Source: Puccinia triticina
Lineage: Eukaryota > Basidiomycota > Pucciniomycetes > Pucciniales > Pucciniaceae
Assembly (NCBI RefSeq): GCF_026914185.1
Contig: NC_070564.1
Span: forward strand, 1,364,001 to 1,428,000
Direction: 5' to 3'
DNA: 64,000 nucleotides
Shown: piece by piece, positions 11,222-21,411 of the stretch
Layout: every line of letters begins with the position of its first letter
Position numbering within the stretch: position 1 is the first letter of the stretch
Translations under genes and position numbers: made by a program
Notes under the pieces: generated by a model
Databases searched by the model: none
What the model was told of the DNA's origin: nothing
What the model saw: only the letters and a program-made list of their open reading frames with translations

Positions 11222-13318
11222 GGCGTCTCGTGAATTTATAAATGGGCGGCGAATACTCTGCAAGGTCATTGGCAGTATTTATTGTGCGGCTTCCGGGAAT
11301 CATAAGCCGCATTTATTGGACCAGGCATAGGCCTGTTGCCTACTCAACTTGTCATGTGAGTGGAGCTGGGTTGCCTGGCCACGTTTGCCGGGGCACAAAC
11401 TATGACAACAAGTCCGACACATTGCCTTTTAGTCGACTTTGACTATAGCTTTGGCTAGACAAATTGGAGCATTTTGGGCGCGGCGCTAGGTCTGACTGCC
11501 ACGGCCTCGCAGTTGACTGCCAGCCTTTGATTTGAGCCGCAGTCCCGACAAATACGCCTTCACCAACGTTGCGAGGTACCGATTCTTCGCGATGAATGGG
11601 CCTCAATTGATATCAACGTGAGCTTACGTCTAGGCTATACCGTAATTAAGGACCATTCCTGAAAAATTGGAGTATTTGGTCTACTGGATTTGATTTCAGT
11701 AGCTATTTTGATGTTGAGTTACTGGATCATACCAATGAAAATTGATCCTAGCCCAAAAATAGTAATGGCTCAGATGCCATGTTGAAATGAGTGACAGAAA
11801 TGATCTCATATGTTGGGAGAGGATGTCAGGATTTGATTTATGAATCAAAGGCTGAGGGTGAATGTTTTGCATGTGTGGTCGATTACATTTGGCTTGCTGG
11901 TACTCGTAATGAGACCTTGTGCGCGATCTTGTTCCTTAATGTTGGCTTGCGTGTCATGTCGACCAAAGCTTTGAACTTAGGTTCAAGTTAAGGGCATAAC
12001 TCGCAACTTGAACAACTGTCTTGGTGCCTCGTGTTTGGGGATGATTGAAATGAAAAGCATCGTGTAGATTAGGTCTGAAAACATCCTCGATATCGAGCGG
12101 AGTGTTTAATTCTGCGAATCGACATTAACCTATTGACCAGCGCATCCGGAGAACATTGTCCAGCAGTTTGTGCTTCACGCTTAATCAAGTCACTTACGCT
12201 TGCAGGTTAACTCGTTTGGACGATTTCCGGTAAGCAGTTGTTTATTTTTCGTGTTTTTAATCCTGCCCAAGGATAGGGTGACCCGAGCTATGCGAAGGCT
12301 CAAAGGGAAAGCCGAATCCAACCATGCTGAAAGTTGATCCCTGTTGTTGCTGGCATCAACAAGCCGTCGAGCTACTCCACGCATCTGATCGCGATCGCGT
12401 TATTGGTTCAGCTGATCTGGCGTCCGAATCGTACAAGCTTCGGGTTTCCGTGAGCTCATGTGATTAAGTTATCCGTAAGTTGGTTTTGGACCCAGGTGTA
12501 GGATTCGCAACAATATTAACACGGAGGCAATGACTCTTGGTTAGGGTTGTTAATCATATACAACAAAGTAACTTCGGGAGCGACATGAATATCAACGCGA
12601 ACGGGAATGGAGCAAATCACGAAGTTGCGGGAGGTCACTCTGATGGTCATGGTACATCGGGCCATCCTTTCAACATGACGATGGGCGTCGTTTTCGATTA
12701 CAGCATTCCAATATCGGTCTCCTCAAGCATGCGCTGTTCCTGCTGCGGAGGAGTGCACTGGCGAGAGCAGACGGGTTTCTGTCTTCCTCATGGCAACTCG
12801 GATCAGGGTGACTCATGTTTGCATAAGGCTTTGGGCGAGCGGATCTACAGTCATGGCTGTGGCCAAAGCTTGGGGGAGACGGTGGCCGGTTCGCCTGTGT
12901 TGACATGAAGGTAAGAGGGCACCCGCCGCGTAATTCGCGGTATCTTCACGAAGGCTAACGTGATTGATCGGTGCAGATCAAATTAATCTCGAGGCCTTCC
13001 CAAAGGTTATGCGTATAGACGCGTTTCGGCGAGGGTCGCGATTTATGGGTTTGGTTGGGGGGCTCAGGCTTATGAGTATAACATTATACACGATCGGCGA
13101 TACTGTCTATAGGCAAGCTTTGCCAACGCGAGGTGAATTAATGGCTGTTCAGCCTGGAAATAATTGGTTACGATTATTTGGCGCTTAGTCGTCATTTATC
13201 TAGATATGGTTTTTTGTCCCGCAATAGGGATTGTTTTTGAACGCGAATTTAAGTAGTAGTTACAATATAATTGCCGCACGGGTTGGCGTGATTTGAATTG
13301 ATCGGTTTACTATGGATT
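11222..13318. other. Helitron interior, mostly unassigned
   Basis: About 2.1 kb between two minus-strand OB-fold genes. Apart from the small candidate frame at 12584-12908 nothing can be supported; short ORFs on both strands lack domains and splice continuity. The adjacent 5 prime ends of the gene at 11221 and 3 prime end at 13319 leave room for promoter sequence. Confidence 0.35.
12584..12908 (+). CDS. Small Cys-rich protein with Helitron-like zinc motif (doubtful)
   Basis: A plus-strand frame from ATG 12584 encodes about 107 residues: a Gly/Asn/His-rich start, then MRCSCCGGVHWREQTGFC. The C-x-C-C-x-x-x-H-W pattern recalls the zinc motif at the start of the RepHel in this window (CKGCSARHW). 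It may be a stand-alone zinc-binding protein, a degenerate Helitron N-terminal fragment, or chance. No splice partners were found. Low confidence. Confidence 0.25.
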
Positions 13319-14133
13319 TCAATGTTCGACGCCGAATACCCTTCCAGAATGTATCTATATACATAATATGAAGGTCAGAACAATTTTGACAGGTTTGTGT
13401 GAATGAGCTCTCACCACTACAACGGTTCGCCCATTCTCAACGTTGACCCCGGCCAAATCGCCGTAAAACCAGGCGCGGAGACCAATGTGGTTTGAATCTA
13501 GGTCGAAACTCCAATCCGCGCCTAAGGGTATTATGAAGTCGATGAGGAGCTTCGGCATGTCATTCTGGTCGAGGTGTTAGCTGCTTGGTCTATCGCTGTG
13601 ACATTAGGCTGACTCACTACCGTGGTGTGTTCAAGGGTGATGGCGCAAACTGGTTGCTTGCTAAGAATATTGATCATCGAAAGTGCGCATATCGTTCCGA
13701 CAGCGTTGACGGTCAACGGGGGTTCGTGGGCGGCGGCGCGCCGAAATGGACGTTGAGACGTCATGGACGAGGTGAACTTCAATTCCAGTGCGCCGTCCTG
13801 GCTAATTCCGTCGATGAACCCCTTCATGTTGTACACACGGCCGACGAGGGGAATTGCTCCATCGATGAATGCGCGCTGCAGGTTGATGGGAAAAAAATAG
13901 CGGTTCGCAGGCGGGCGGGGTGATAGCCATCTGCGGAATGTCGTTCCTTGGCCAAGCGGCGCGCCGTCGGCTTGTGTGGATATCTGTGCCGCTTTGTCAG
14001 ATACTTGGTTCACCTCTGTAGTGACGGTCGTACTCACATGTTGATCGACGTATACATGGCCGCGAAAGTTGACCCTGTCGGCCAATAGCGTTTCGTGGGA
14101 AGTAGTCTTGAGAGTTCTATTGCTTGGGGCCAT
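13319..14133 (-). CDS. OB-fold RPA-like protein, third Helitron copy
   Basis: Four minus-strand exons join in phase: 14133-14038, 13983-13618, 13564-13415, 13354-13319 (introns 54, 55 and 60 nt). The product is about 215 residues starting MAPSNRTLKTTSH. The central part carries LQRAFIDGAIPLVGRVYNMKGFID, where VYNMKGFI occupies the place of IYSISGKM in the first copy, and the last exons encode another beta-rich segment (LRAWFYGDLAGVNVENGR). Exon layout (short first exon, long central OB exon, short C-terminal exons) is the same as in the other two genes, so the three are likely ancient duplicates. Probably a single-strand DNA-binding helper of the Helitron; function inferred. Confidence 0.6.
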
Positions 14134-14917
14134 GGTTGCTGTCGTGTTTTAGGGTAAGCGTTGAGGAACTGTTGCGGATTGTGTTTGGGAGAGGGGGAGG
14201 GGTGGGGATTGTGGGGTACCATCGGAGCTGATTTTATGCGTGAGGGTGGGGTACGGGGCCGTGGCGTTGGAGTTGCGGGGAGAGAATGTTAGCGGACCAT
14301 CCGTGGTGGGTGCGGCGATCGCGGCTGCCTGGTTCGTGGTGATTCGCCGCGGTGAGCTCTGGTGTGTTTTCGAACGTTGCGCCCGGCGCCTGTACCGATT
14401 GACGGGGCGGGGTTGGTAGCGCCTTGCCGGTGTTAGTGTTAAACTTTGGGCTGGGTGTTGGGGCGGCCGGGCGGCGGCTGGGCGGTGACGGCTTTGAATG
14501 CGATGGGCTGGGGGATTGGTGGTGGGTCGTTTCCTGGAGGGGAAGCCTTGGTCGCGGGGACCGATGGTATCGGGGGTAGGGCGCGCGCTCGGGGCGTACC
14601 TGCGGCGGCGGAGCCGCTTGGCCTCTAGCTGTCTTGTCTAATGATGAGTTGGAATCAATGTCATCCCTGGCCATGCACCAGGTTGACCTGAGACCCAACC
14701 CAACCTGCATCATCCTTAATTGGGTTGTTCAGGCAGCTTATTTGAAATTTTGACCCAAACTGCCCCAACCCGGCAGTTACCTTGCCTTGGGTTGGGTTTG
14801 GGCACTGTTTTCTGCCCCAAACACTTGTTTACATCCTGAGTCTAGAGGTAGCCTCTAGACTCATATCAATCTGTCAGGTATTGGGAAGAGAAGAACATGT
14901 TGCAGCTTAGGGTTCCT

Positions 14918-15106
14918 CTGCAGCTGGGAAACATGGTCTTGGCCTACAACCGTGCGCTGGAGACACAGTGGGGCAAATTGTTTGCCAATCAATGGAGCGG
15001 CTCTGTCCGCGTGGTTCAACAGGTTCATGGCGGCTCGTGCATTTTGGAGGAGATCAATGGCACCCAGTTAGCGTGGTGGTTCTCAGCAGATCAGGTGAAG
15101 AGGTAA
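14918..15106 (+). pseudogene. Gypsy integrase C-terminal relic
   Basis: The frame LGNMVLAYNRALETQWGKLF..NQWSG..GGSCILEEINGTQLA is clearly related to the last 60 residues of the gypsy pol at 63.06-63.24 kb (LVVVYNKSLDSQFGKLF..NKWNG..GGSYILEELDGTELA). This part follows the catalytic core of integrase and helps bind the target or the LTR ends. Nothing upstream of it is retained, so it is a 3 prime stub of an old, different gypsy copy. Its downstream flank was later hit by the copia element at 15552. Confidence 0.75.
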
Positions 15107-15551
15107 TTTTCCCGCAGAGGCACAGGAGTACAAAAGTAATTCCTCACATGTGTATGCATCTCCAGGGTATCTACTACTGTGATTTCAAAACCCTACTCTA
15201 TGCCACATTTGTGAACACTGCGGCAGCCTTTGGTTCTTTTGTCCCCCCTTTCCGTCTTAGGTTACACCATGAAAAATATGAGCGGACTAGGTGTCAGATG
15301 ATGTGAAGCTAATTCCAGCCTTTATTCCAACCTCACTCCCAGGAACAATTGTTGAAAACCCCTGATAATGACAAGGGGACCATTGTTATTCAAGGGGTTT
15401 TTTGTTGGAGTACCACTGGACTTTCAACACATGTTACTGCATGTCACCTGACACCTATTCACATCAATTTTTTCGTGGTGTTATTTCATCCCCTGTTTTT
15501 TTTCCTTTTCAACTTTTCCAGGGATGGCATATGAGCAGTCTAGGGACAGGG

Positions 15552-15675
15552 TGTTGTGTAGAGAGCTCCGAGTGATCAATACTTTTCATCTAGAAGAGAG
15601 GAAAAGAGACTATATAGACTATCTACACGGACTGTGACATGTGTCGCAGTCGAGTACTGTGACTATGTCACAACA
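15552..15675 (-). repeat. Copia 3 prime LTR (124 bp)
   Basis: Starts TGTTGTGTAGAGAGC and ends GACTATGTCACAACA on the plus strand. It matches 21288-21411 with no difference seen by eye. In element orientation it is the downstream LTR, preceded by the purine tract at 15676-15686. Confidence 0.95.
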
Positions 15676-15686
15676 TCCCCCCCCTC
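15676..15686 (-). other. Copia polypurine tract
   Basis: On the minus strand the bases directly before the 3 prime LTR read GAGGGGGGGGA, a classical polypurine tract that primes plus-strand DNA synthesis. Confidence 0.85.
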
Positions 15687-15758
15687 AACAAGACACTGAT
15701 AAACATGAGAGAAAAGAAACAAAAGAAACAAAAAACATAATAAAGAGGGAGAAGAAAG

Positions 15759-15798
15759 AAAGAAAGAAAGAAAGAAAAGAAAAAAAAAAAAAAAAAAA
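15759..15798. repeat. GAAA microsatellite and poly-A run
   Basis: Plus-strand GAAA repeats followed by an 18-A run, lying between the polyprotein stop and the 3 prime LTR of the copia element. It is part of the element 3 prime untranslated region. Confidence 0.8.
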
Positions 15799-18700
15799 CT
15801 AGAAACCCTGTACCGCCTTCCCACACTTTCCATGTGCCAGTCGACCTAAAGACTTTGTGAGAACATCTGCAAGTTGATCGCATCCCGGGATCCATTGCAG
15901 GTCGGTCTTCTTCTCATAAAGAGCTTGATTCGTCACATAGAAGTCGCGTTCAATGTGATGGGTCCTCTTGTTGGACGCGTCTTCGCAGCCTATTTTAACC
16001 GCCGCTTGATTGTCGCAGAATATTCTTACCACGAAGTCAGCGCCAATAATGTCAGATAGGAGGTTCCGGATCCACAACGCGTGTCTCGTGGCATGCCCAA
16101 GCGCCATATATTCCGCCTGACACGTGGAGCTTGCAACAGTTACCAGGCGACGTGATACCCACATGATGGGCGCGCCGTACAGGCGGATGAGCACACCGTA
16201 GGTTGATCTTGAGTTTGGTCCCCCCCAGTTGGCGTCCACAAAACACTCCACGGGAAAGTTGCCAGCATTCTTGGGATTGATCAAAAGCGGTGTGTCTCTA
16301 GAGTTCGCCAGGTAACCTATTAGGTGCTTCAGTCCCTTCCAATGTAGAGTAGATGGCTTTGCGGAGAAGCGCGCAAGATAGTTCACACTGTAGGCGATGT
16401 CCGGTCGCGTCCCAACCGTAACGTAGCTTAAGCCGCCCACGGCAGATAAGTAGTCTGAGCTGTTGATGCCTTCTTGATCTTCCTCAGAGTTGGTGGAGAA
16501 ACCTTCAGGGAGTGGAGTTGAGTTTAAAGTAGTCCCATCCCACCGCTCTTTCAGAATTTTTGAGATCAAGTTTGGTTGAGTTAGCTCAAAACCATCAGCT
16601 GTCCTTTTGATTTTTACGCCTACCATGCTAGTCAGTCCTTCCTCCCATTTTATTTCAAGGCTGCCCTTCAGTTGCTGTTCTAGTTTCCGTAGCTCTGTAT
16701 CAGATGAGCCAGTCACAATTCCGTCGTCGACATGAACCCATATGATAGAGCGATTCTTTTTGTTGCTGAGTGTGTAAACACTAGAGTCGTAATAGCTGGA
16801 AGAGTAACCGAGATCCTTCAATGTCCCACTGAGATGTTTCCACCAACATCTCGCTGCTTGCTTGGTCCCGTAGAGCGCTCGTCGCAGGAGACAAGCCTCG
16901 CCTGCGTTCACATCTAGTCCTTCTGGTGCCTGGACCCAAACTTCCTCATCTATCGGAGCATTGAGGTAAGCCGCCACAAAGTCAAAATTATATATTGGCC
17001 AATTGTTCTTGGCTGCTATGGTCAGCAGGACGCGCATCGAGGTGAATGTAGCCGTGGGTGCAAATGTGTGAGCGAAATCGGTGCCCTCTTTCTGATTGAA
17101 GCCCTTGGCGACGTACCGCGCCTTGAATTTTGTGGAGCCGTCGGCGTTGGTTTTCCGCGCAAAAACCCACCGGGCACCCAGTCTTCTCCTGTTTGACGGT
17201 AACTTGCGCACAATCCATACTGACTTCCGCCGGAGATTTTCTAGCTCTGTATCTACGGCAGCTTTCCAGTGCGTGGCGTCTTTAGATCGCATTGCTTCTT
17301 TGAATGTCCTGGGTACGGATTCCGAACTATCAGCGCAGTTTGCTTGGCATTCATCAACAGACTCTTCCTGTTTCTTGACTTTTAGTTCATTGGTGAAGTC
17401 ATTCAGGCGAAGGTGTTTCGATTCAGTCGTTGGAGTCAGCTGTTTAGTGGCTTTTGCAGGCTCTTTGTCATCTTTAGTGTTCTCAGCCGGGCCTGATGGA
17501 AGTGCATTGCGCCCAAAGTCCGCCCACGCCGAGGATATCATCTTCTTCGTCTTCGGGATCCAGAAGGTCCAACCTTTAGAGTCTGGGAGGTGTCCAACAA
17601 CCAAGCCCTCGACCGCCCTATCATCGAGTTTTTTCCGTTTTTCTGGTGCTACAAGCACATATGCCTGAGAGCCAAAAACCCTGGTTCTGTCCAGTTGAGG
17701 TTTTTCGCCGTAAAAGCATTCGTAGGGTGTCTTATCTTTGGTTACACGATTTGGGATCCGGTTTAGCGTCCAAGCAGACCACATGAACGCGTATCCCCAG
17801 AATTCACGGCCTAATTCGCTGTCATAAAGTATGCTACGACCCATATCGGAAACAGTCCTGTTATACCGTTCAGCCGCTCCGTTTTGAAAATGATGGTAAG
17901 GCAAGGAACGCTCGGCTACAATTCCTTTCTCACTGAGGAACTTACCCAGGACTTTTGAGTCAAATTCGCCGCCGTTGTCGGATCTTAGAACCTTCAATTT
18001 TGAGCCTGTTTGTGTCTCCCACCGCGTGATTGTTTGCATTAACATTTCAGCCGCTTCTGCTTTAGTCTTGAGGACCTTGACTTCGCTGTACGACGTAAAA
18101 ATGTCCCGGATAGTGAGCGCATATTTACCTCCAGACATAGTGGGTGTGTCAAAAGGTCCCATCAGGTCAACACACACTACTGACAATTTCGCGAGGCAGC
18201 GATTGGTCGGACCCAAAGCTGATGTCCTTGTTGCTTTGCAAATAGAGCAAACGGGGCACTTGATTGATCCGCTTGGCATTGTTGCAGGGAGTCCATATCC
18301 TAGCTGAAGTTTTACCATGCGACGGATTTTTCTCAGGCTTGCATGTCCGAAGAGCCTATGCCAGAAAAGGAGGGTCTTCTCATCAGGGGTCAGATCTTCG
18401 GCTCTCCAAGTGAATTGGTTGTGTTCAACCAAGTTGGGCGATTTAAAAATAGCATGTGTATATATTTCAGGAACATCAATGGAAATACACGATTGGGGAG
18501 AAGGTATCGTAGGGGAAACAAGAGCTCGGAGAGGTCGCTGTAATGGCCAGGTGTTGGTAGCGGGATCAAAATTGCTCCTCATAAGGAGGCTTCCGTCTCT
18601 AGAGATGAGGTCAATTGAATCGAAGTTTCCGTTGACCTTGAAACGAGCGTCAGATTTCTTGAACGCAGCAACAGACAGTAAAGTTGACCTAGCCCGCTCA

Positions 18701-20616
18701 CAGAAATAAACGTTCTTAACAACGATGATTGTTTTCCTCATCCCGACAAATTTCAAAGTACCCGTGCCTGTGATGAAATCACAAGCCGAGTCAGTCGCTA
18801 CTTTCACGGCAATAGGTTGAGCAAGGGGGGCGAAATCAAACAGTGCATACCTATCGCCTGTGACATTGTCGGAGGCACCGGAGTCCCAAATGACTTCTTG
18901 GCTAGTCCGGTCGAGTTTCATTTCACGGAGATCAAAACGGTGGCCGGACGGTTTGGCTGATAAGTTTTCATTTTCGAAAACATGTTCAACTTCTTCATCC
19001 TCTTCGGCAAAAAGATCGGGGTTGATCTGTCTTGCCTCAACCTGTTTGTTGGTCTGAGCGGGGCTGGAGGACTTATTTTGGTTGAAGGCCGCCGGACGAG
19101 GAAGATTAGAGGGCATGGTGAGCGGTCTGGATTCGGGTTGGGATGGCCTGATGTATGGCAACCGGTCGAAGTTGTAGGTTATTGAACAGGGCGGGAAGTT
19201 TGCGTTCGGAACAGGCCGGCGGGTGGTAGGATGATTGCCGGGGTTGTTCTTCCTGCTGATGGGGCAATGGGAGGACATGTGGCCGATTTGTTTGCAGATG
19301 TAGCAGCGCGCTGGCTTGTTGATAGCCATAGCAGTTACTTCGGCCTCGTCGATAGATCCTGAAACGGGGACTTCGCTAGATCCTGAAACGCTAGTGTTAG
19401 TGCGGCTAGCTAGACTGACGTTCAAAGCCGAAGTATCCTCGCGGCCAGTCGTTTGTGCTAGGTTGTGCTCGGCCCGTGCGGCGTCCCAGTAGCGCAGTAC
19501 ATCTTCAACCCCTGGGGACGAATCTTCATGCGTTTCCATAAACAAATCGATTTTCCGATCGACGACAGGGCGAAGGTGATCATTGAGGTTCCCTTGGAGT
19601 ATAAAGGAGCGGATGGTGTCCCAGGTAAGGTCGACGCCTTGCTCTACAAAGGTTCTTGCACAGTTGTCGAACTCGGCGAGGACTTCGGCGGAGCTGTTGA
19701 AGTTGGAGAGTGAAATAGACTTGAGAGTTTCCCACGCCTGTAATTGCCGCGCACGGTTGATAACGCGGAAACGGGATGCAAGATGCGCAAAAATCTCGGC
19801 CGAACTGTCGAGATCCAAAAGGTTGCACGCGAGATCATTGTGAACAGATGAGTAGATGATCCCGCGGGCGATCTCTTCGTGGTATGCGTTCACAGGTGCG
19901 TTCTCCTCCGGAGTGTAGAAGTCAGGATTACGAAATCTCTTCGAGGCTGCCGCCCGGAGGGCCTGCTCCCATCGACGCACATTGGAACCGTCGGGTTTGA
20001 GGAAATCTTCACTGGCGAAGTCCTTGATTGCAGCTGTGACTATTGCCGAGATTTTGGAGTCCTCATCAAGTTCCCAGCGGGCGTGTGATCTAGCTTCTTC
20101 TGCTGTCCTACAAGCGCGATCCTCCTCGCGGCGTGCTTGCTCGGCCTCACGTTGAAGGCGCATCTCGTTCACAAGATTTGCGATATCGCTGCTGGAAACT
20201 GCTGGTTGGTGGCCGGGTGATGTCGGGACGTTCATCCGGTTGGTTTTTGAGTCGTCCAGGTGTGGGGCCGGTTCAGTGCGCCTCCAGTTAGCCGCCGACG
20301 AACCAATGGTGCGGCCGGTGATTCGCGGTTGGAAGGTTGTCTCCGCAGGCGCCTCGTCCGAATCCGATTGGGCCCGGTTTTTTCCTTTGTCCAGTCCAAA
20401 GTAGGTTGAGGGGCCTTCTTGACGACTGGTCTCTGAGGGAATTCGGTTGAGACGGCGTCTGAAGTAATCGTTTGATGCCAGTTGTGGGCCCAGCACCGAC
20501 CTCATCGTCGGATTCTTCGGCGTGTTACGGTCGATCGTCCGCAGACCAGGTATTGGACCTGAGAGATTGGATGACCTGGGAATGAAACGGCCGGAGGGTG
20601 GTTTATCGTCTGCCAT
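15799..20616 (-). CDS. Copia Gag-Pol polyprotein
   Basis: One intact frame of about 1,605 residues, taken from ATG at 20616 (MADDKPPSGRF); an in-frame ATG 26 codons upstream would add a hydrophobic leader that is less likely. In order: a Gag capsid region (about 200-400), CCHC knuckle CYICKQIGHMSSHC (about 438-451), aspartic protease VIWDSGASDNV (D-S-G near 578), integrase with the GAG-pre-integrase HRLFGH and CPVCSICK, and D,D,E in VDLMGP, LRSDNGGEF and NGAAER. Reverse transcriptase follows with WIVHVDD-type motif (IIWVHVDDGIV), then RNase H (CFVDANWGG, CQAEYMAL, FCDNQAAV, LADVLTK). The order integrase before RT is diagnostic of copia. The HVDD in place of YVDD is the only oddity seen. Confidence 0.95.
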   Translation of the reverse strand: MADDKPPSGRFIPRSSNLSGPIPGLRTIDRNTPKNPTMRSVLGPQLASNDYFRRRLNRIPSETSRQEGPSTYFGLDKGKNRAQSDSDEAPAETTFQPRITGRTIGSSAANWRRTEPAPHLDDSKTNRMNVPTSPGHQPAVSSSDIANLVNEMRLQREAEQARREEDRACRTAEEARSHARWELDEDSKISAIVTAAIKDFASEDFLKPDGSNVRRWEQALRAAASKRFRNPDFYTPEENAPVNAYHEEIARGIIYSSVHNDLACNLLDLDSSAEIFAHLASRFRVINRARQLQAWETLKSISLSNFNSSAEVLAEFDNCARTFVEQGVDLTWDTIRSFILQGNLNDHLRPVVDRKIDLFMETHEDSSPGVEDVLRYWDAARAEHNLAQTTGREDTSALNVSLASRTNTSVSGSSEVPVSGSIDEAEVTAMAINKPARCYICKQIGHMSSHCPISRKNNPGNHPTTRRPVPNANFPPCSITYNFDRLPYIRPSQPESRPLTMPSNLPRPAAFNQNKSSSPAQTNKQVEARQINPDLFAEEDEEVEHVFENENLSAKPSGHRFDLREMKLDRTSQEVIWDSGASDNVTGDRYALFDFAPLAQPIAVKVATDSACDFITGTGTLKFVGMRKTIIVVKNVYFCERARSTLLSVAAFKKSDARFKVNGNFDSIDLISRDGSLLMRSNFDPATNTWPLQRPLRALVSPTIPSPQSCISIDVPEIYTHAIFKSPNLVEHNQFTWRAEDLTPDEKTLLFWHRLFGHASLRKIRRMVKLQLGYGLPATMPSGSIKCPVCSICKATRTSALGPTNRCLAKLSVVCVDLMGPFDTPTMSGGKYALTIRDIFTSYSEVKVLKTKAEAAEMLMQTITRWETQTGSKLKVLRSDNGGEFDSKVLGKFLSEKGIVAERSLPYHHFQNGAAERYNRTVSDMGRSILYDSELGREFWGYAFMWSAWTLNRIPNRVTKDKTPYECFYGEKPQLDRTRVFGSQAYVLVAPEKRKKLDDRAVEGLVVGHLPDSKGWTFWIPKTKKMISSAWADFGRNALPSGPAENTKDDKEPAKATKQLTPTTESKHLRLNDFTNELKVKKQEESVDECQANCADSSESVPRTFKEAMRSKDATHWKAAVDTELENLRRKSVWIVRKLPSNRRRLGARWVFARKTNADGSTKFKARYVAKGFNQKEGTDFAHTFAPTATFTSMRVLLTIAAKNNWPIYNFDFVAAYLNAPIDEEVWVQAPEGLDVNAGEACLLRRALYGTKQAARCWWKHLSGTLKDLGYSSSYYDSSVYTLSNKKNRSIIWVHVDDGIVTGSSDTELRKLEQQLKGSLEIKWEEGLTSMVGVKIKRTADGFELTQPNLISKILKERWDGTTLNSTPLPEGFSTNSEEDQEGINSSDYLSAVGGLSYVTVGTRPDIAYSVNYLARFSAKPSTLHWKGLKHLIGYLANSRDTPLLINPKNAGNFPVECFVDANWGGPNSRSTYGVLIRLYGAPIMWVSRRLVTVASSTCQAEYMALGHATRHALWIRNLLSDIIGADFVVRIFCDNQAAVKIGCEDASNKRTHHIERDFYVTNQALYEKKTDLQWIPGCDQLADVLTKSLGRLAHGKCGKAVQGF

Positions 20617-20970
20617 TCGGAGGAGAGGGGTAATGGAGAGATAGAAGAGAAAAAAAAAAAGAGGAGTTGTCCACAGTCGGCGTAGGCGTTCCAAGGTTAA
20701 GCAGATCGAGACCTCTCTTGCTGGGTTTTCTTGCTAAGTTTAAACCCAGTTTATTATTCTCGCAGCGGCGTCGTAGCTATGGGTGATCAGCCCAACGCAA
20801 ATATCTGCAGGATATTCACCACAAGCTCGCTTAAAGAACAACAAACTAAGAATATCCCTGCAAGGGTAACCGCACAAGAGTAGGAATTACTGTCAACTGA
20901 CTCTCCCGAGGTCGAATTCGGTCGGATAATCAGGGAGGTAGAGAAGAAAGAGAAAAAGTTTGATATGATG

Positions 20971-21003
<33 letters not shown>

Positions 21004-21269
21004 GATTTGTTTTGCGATTTTGTAGATTTGCGGTGTTAAGAGGTGGATAGATAAGTGAAGAAAGAGGAGAAAAGAAACTGGTTCGGAGATGTGTGTAGAA
21101 GGGCAAAAGGAAACTTGCTCGCTGGCGGACTACGATGACTCGTCTGATTCGACTACGGTGCTCGTTCGTTGTTTGAACTACGGGGAAAGCTCGTCCTTAC
21201 GCCAGCTACGTGTATTTGATAGATAAGATTATAGTTATATGTTATTTCTTTGAAGATGCGAGCTACTCT
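20617..21269 (-). other. Copia 5 prime leader
   Basis: About 650 bp between the PBS and the Gag start, with a long poly-T run on the plus strand (about 20970-21003, poly-A in the element sense). No ORF. It would hold the packaging and dimerisation signals of the genomic RNA, none of which can be recognised by eye. Confidence 0.6.
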
Positions 21270-21287
21270 AGCGAGAGGGTCATAACC
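21270..21287 (-). other. Copia primer-binding site, initiator tRNA-Met half
   Basis: Immediately after the 5 prime LTR the minus strand reads GGTTATGACCCTCTCGC. This is complementary to the anticodon arm of initiator tRNA-Met (loop UCAUAA), not to a tRNA 3 prime end. Copia of Drosophila is known to prime from a cleaved half-tRNA of this kind. The miniature element at 39.1 kb has the same start, GGTTATGAGCCC. Confidence 0.75.
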
Positions 21288-21411
21288 TGTTGTGTAGAGA
21301 GCTCCGAGTGATCAATACTTTTCATCTAGAAGAGAGGAAAAGAGACTATATAGACTATCTACACGGACTGTGACATGTGTCGCAGTCGAGTACTGTGACT
21401 ATGTCACAACA
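21288..21411 (-). repeat. Copia 5 prime LTR (124 bp)
   Basis: Identical by eye to 15552-15675. Followed on the right by CAGGG, the target duplication. In element orientation it is the upstream LTR and should hold the promoter; no clear TATA box stands out, though TATATAG occurs inside it. Confidence 0.95.

Larger units (their letters stand above)
1150..14640 (+). mobile_element. Helitron (autonomous type, extent approximate)
   Basis: The interval holds a Helitron RepHel gene (about 4.4-9.5 kb, plus strand) and three OB-fold genes (2.6-3.9 kb plus; 10.4-11.2 and 13.3-14.1 kb minus). The flanks are C-rich on the plus strand at the left (1.2-2.7 kb) and G-rich at the right (13.9-14.6 kb). Helitrons move by rolling-circle replication with a HUH nuclease fused to a Pif1-family helicase and often carry RPA-like genes. 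The exact termini (5 prime TC, 3 prime hairpin plus CTRR, insertion between A and T) were not found, so both limits are inferred from gene content and base composition. A gypsy integrase relic begins just to the right. Confidence 0.6.
15552..21411 (-). mobile_element. Complete Ty1/copia retrotransposon
   Basis: A 5,860-bp element bounded by two 124-bp direct LTRs that look identical base for base. Each LTR starts TGTTGTG and ends CACAACA. The flanks are a perfect 5-bp target duplication CAGGG (15547-15551 and 21412-21416). The single ORF is intact, and PBS and PPT are present in the right places. Everything indicates a very recent, potentially active insertion. It sits downstream of a gypsy relic in otherwise gene-poor sequence. 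Confidence 0.95.

Noticed and set aside
14602..14628. Possible Helitron 3 prime end: GCGGC-GGA-GCCGC hairpin followed by CTAG
   Set aside because: The base after CTAG is C rather than T and the spacing is short, so it does not meet the usual rule; kept only as a weak candidate.
14234..14713. 159-residue Pro-rich minus-strand ORF
   Set aside because: Low-complexity reading of G-rich DNA upstream of the third OB-fold gene; no splice join to it was found.
17096..17668. 190-residue ORF antisense to copia pol
   Set aside because: Shadow of the strongly coding minus strand.
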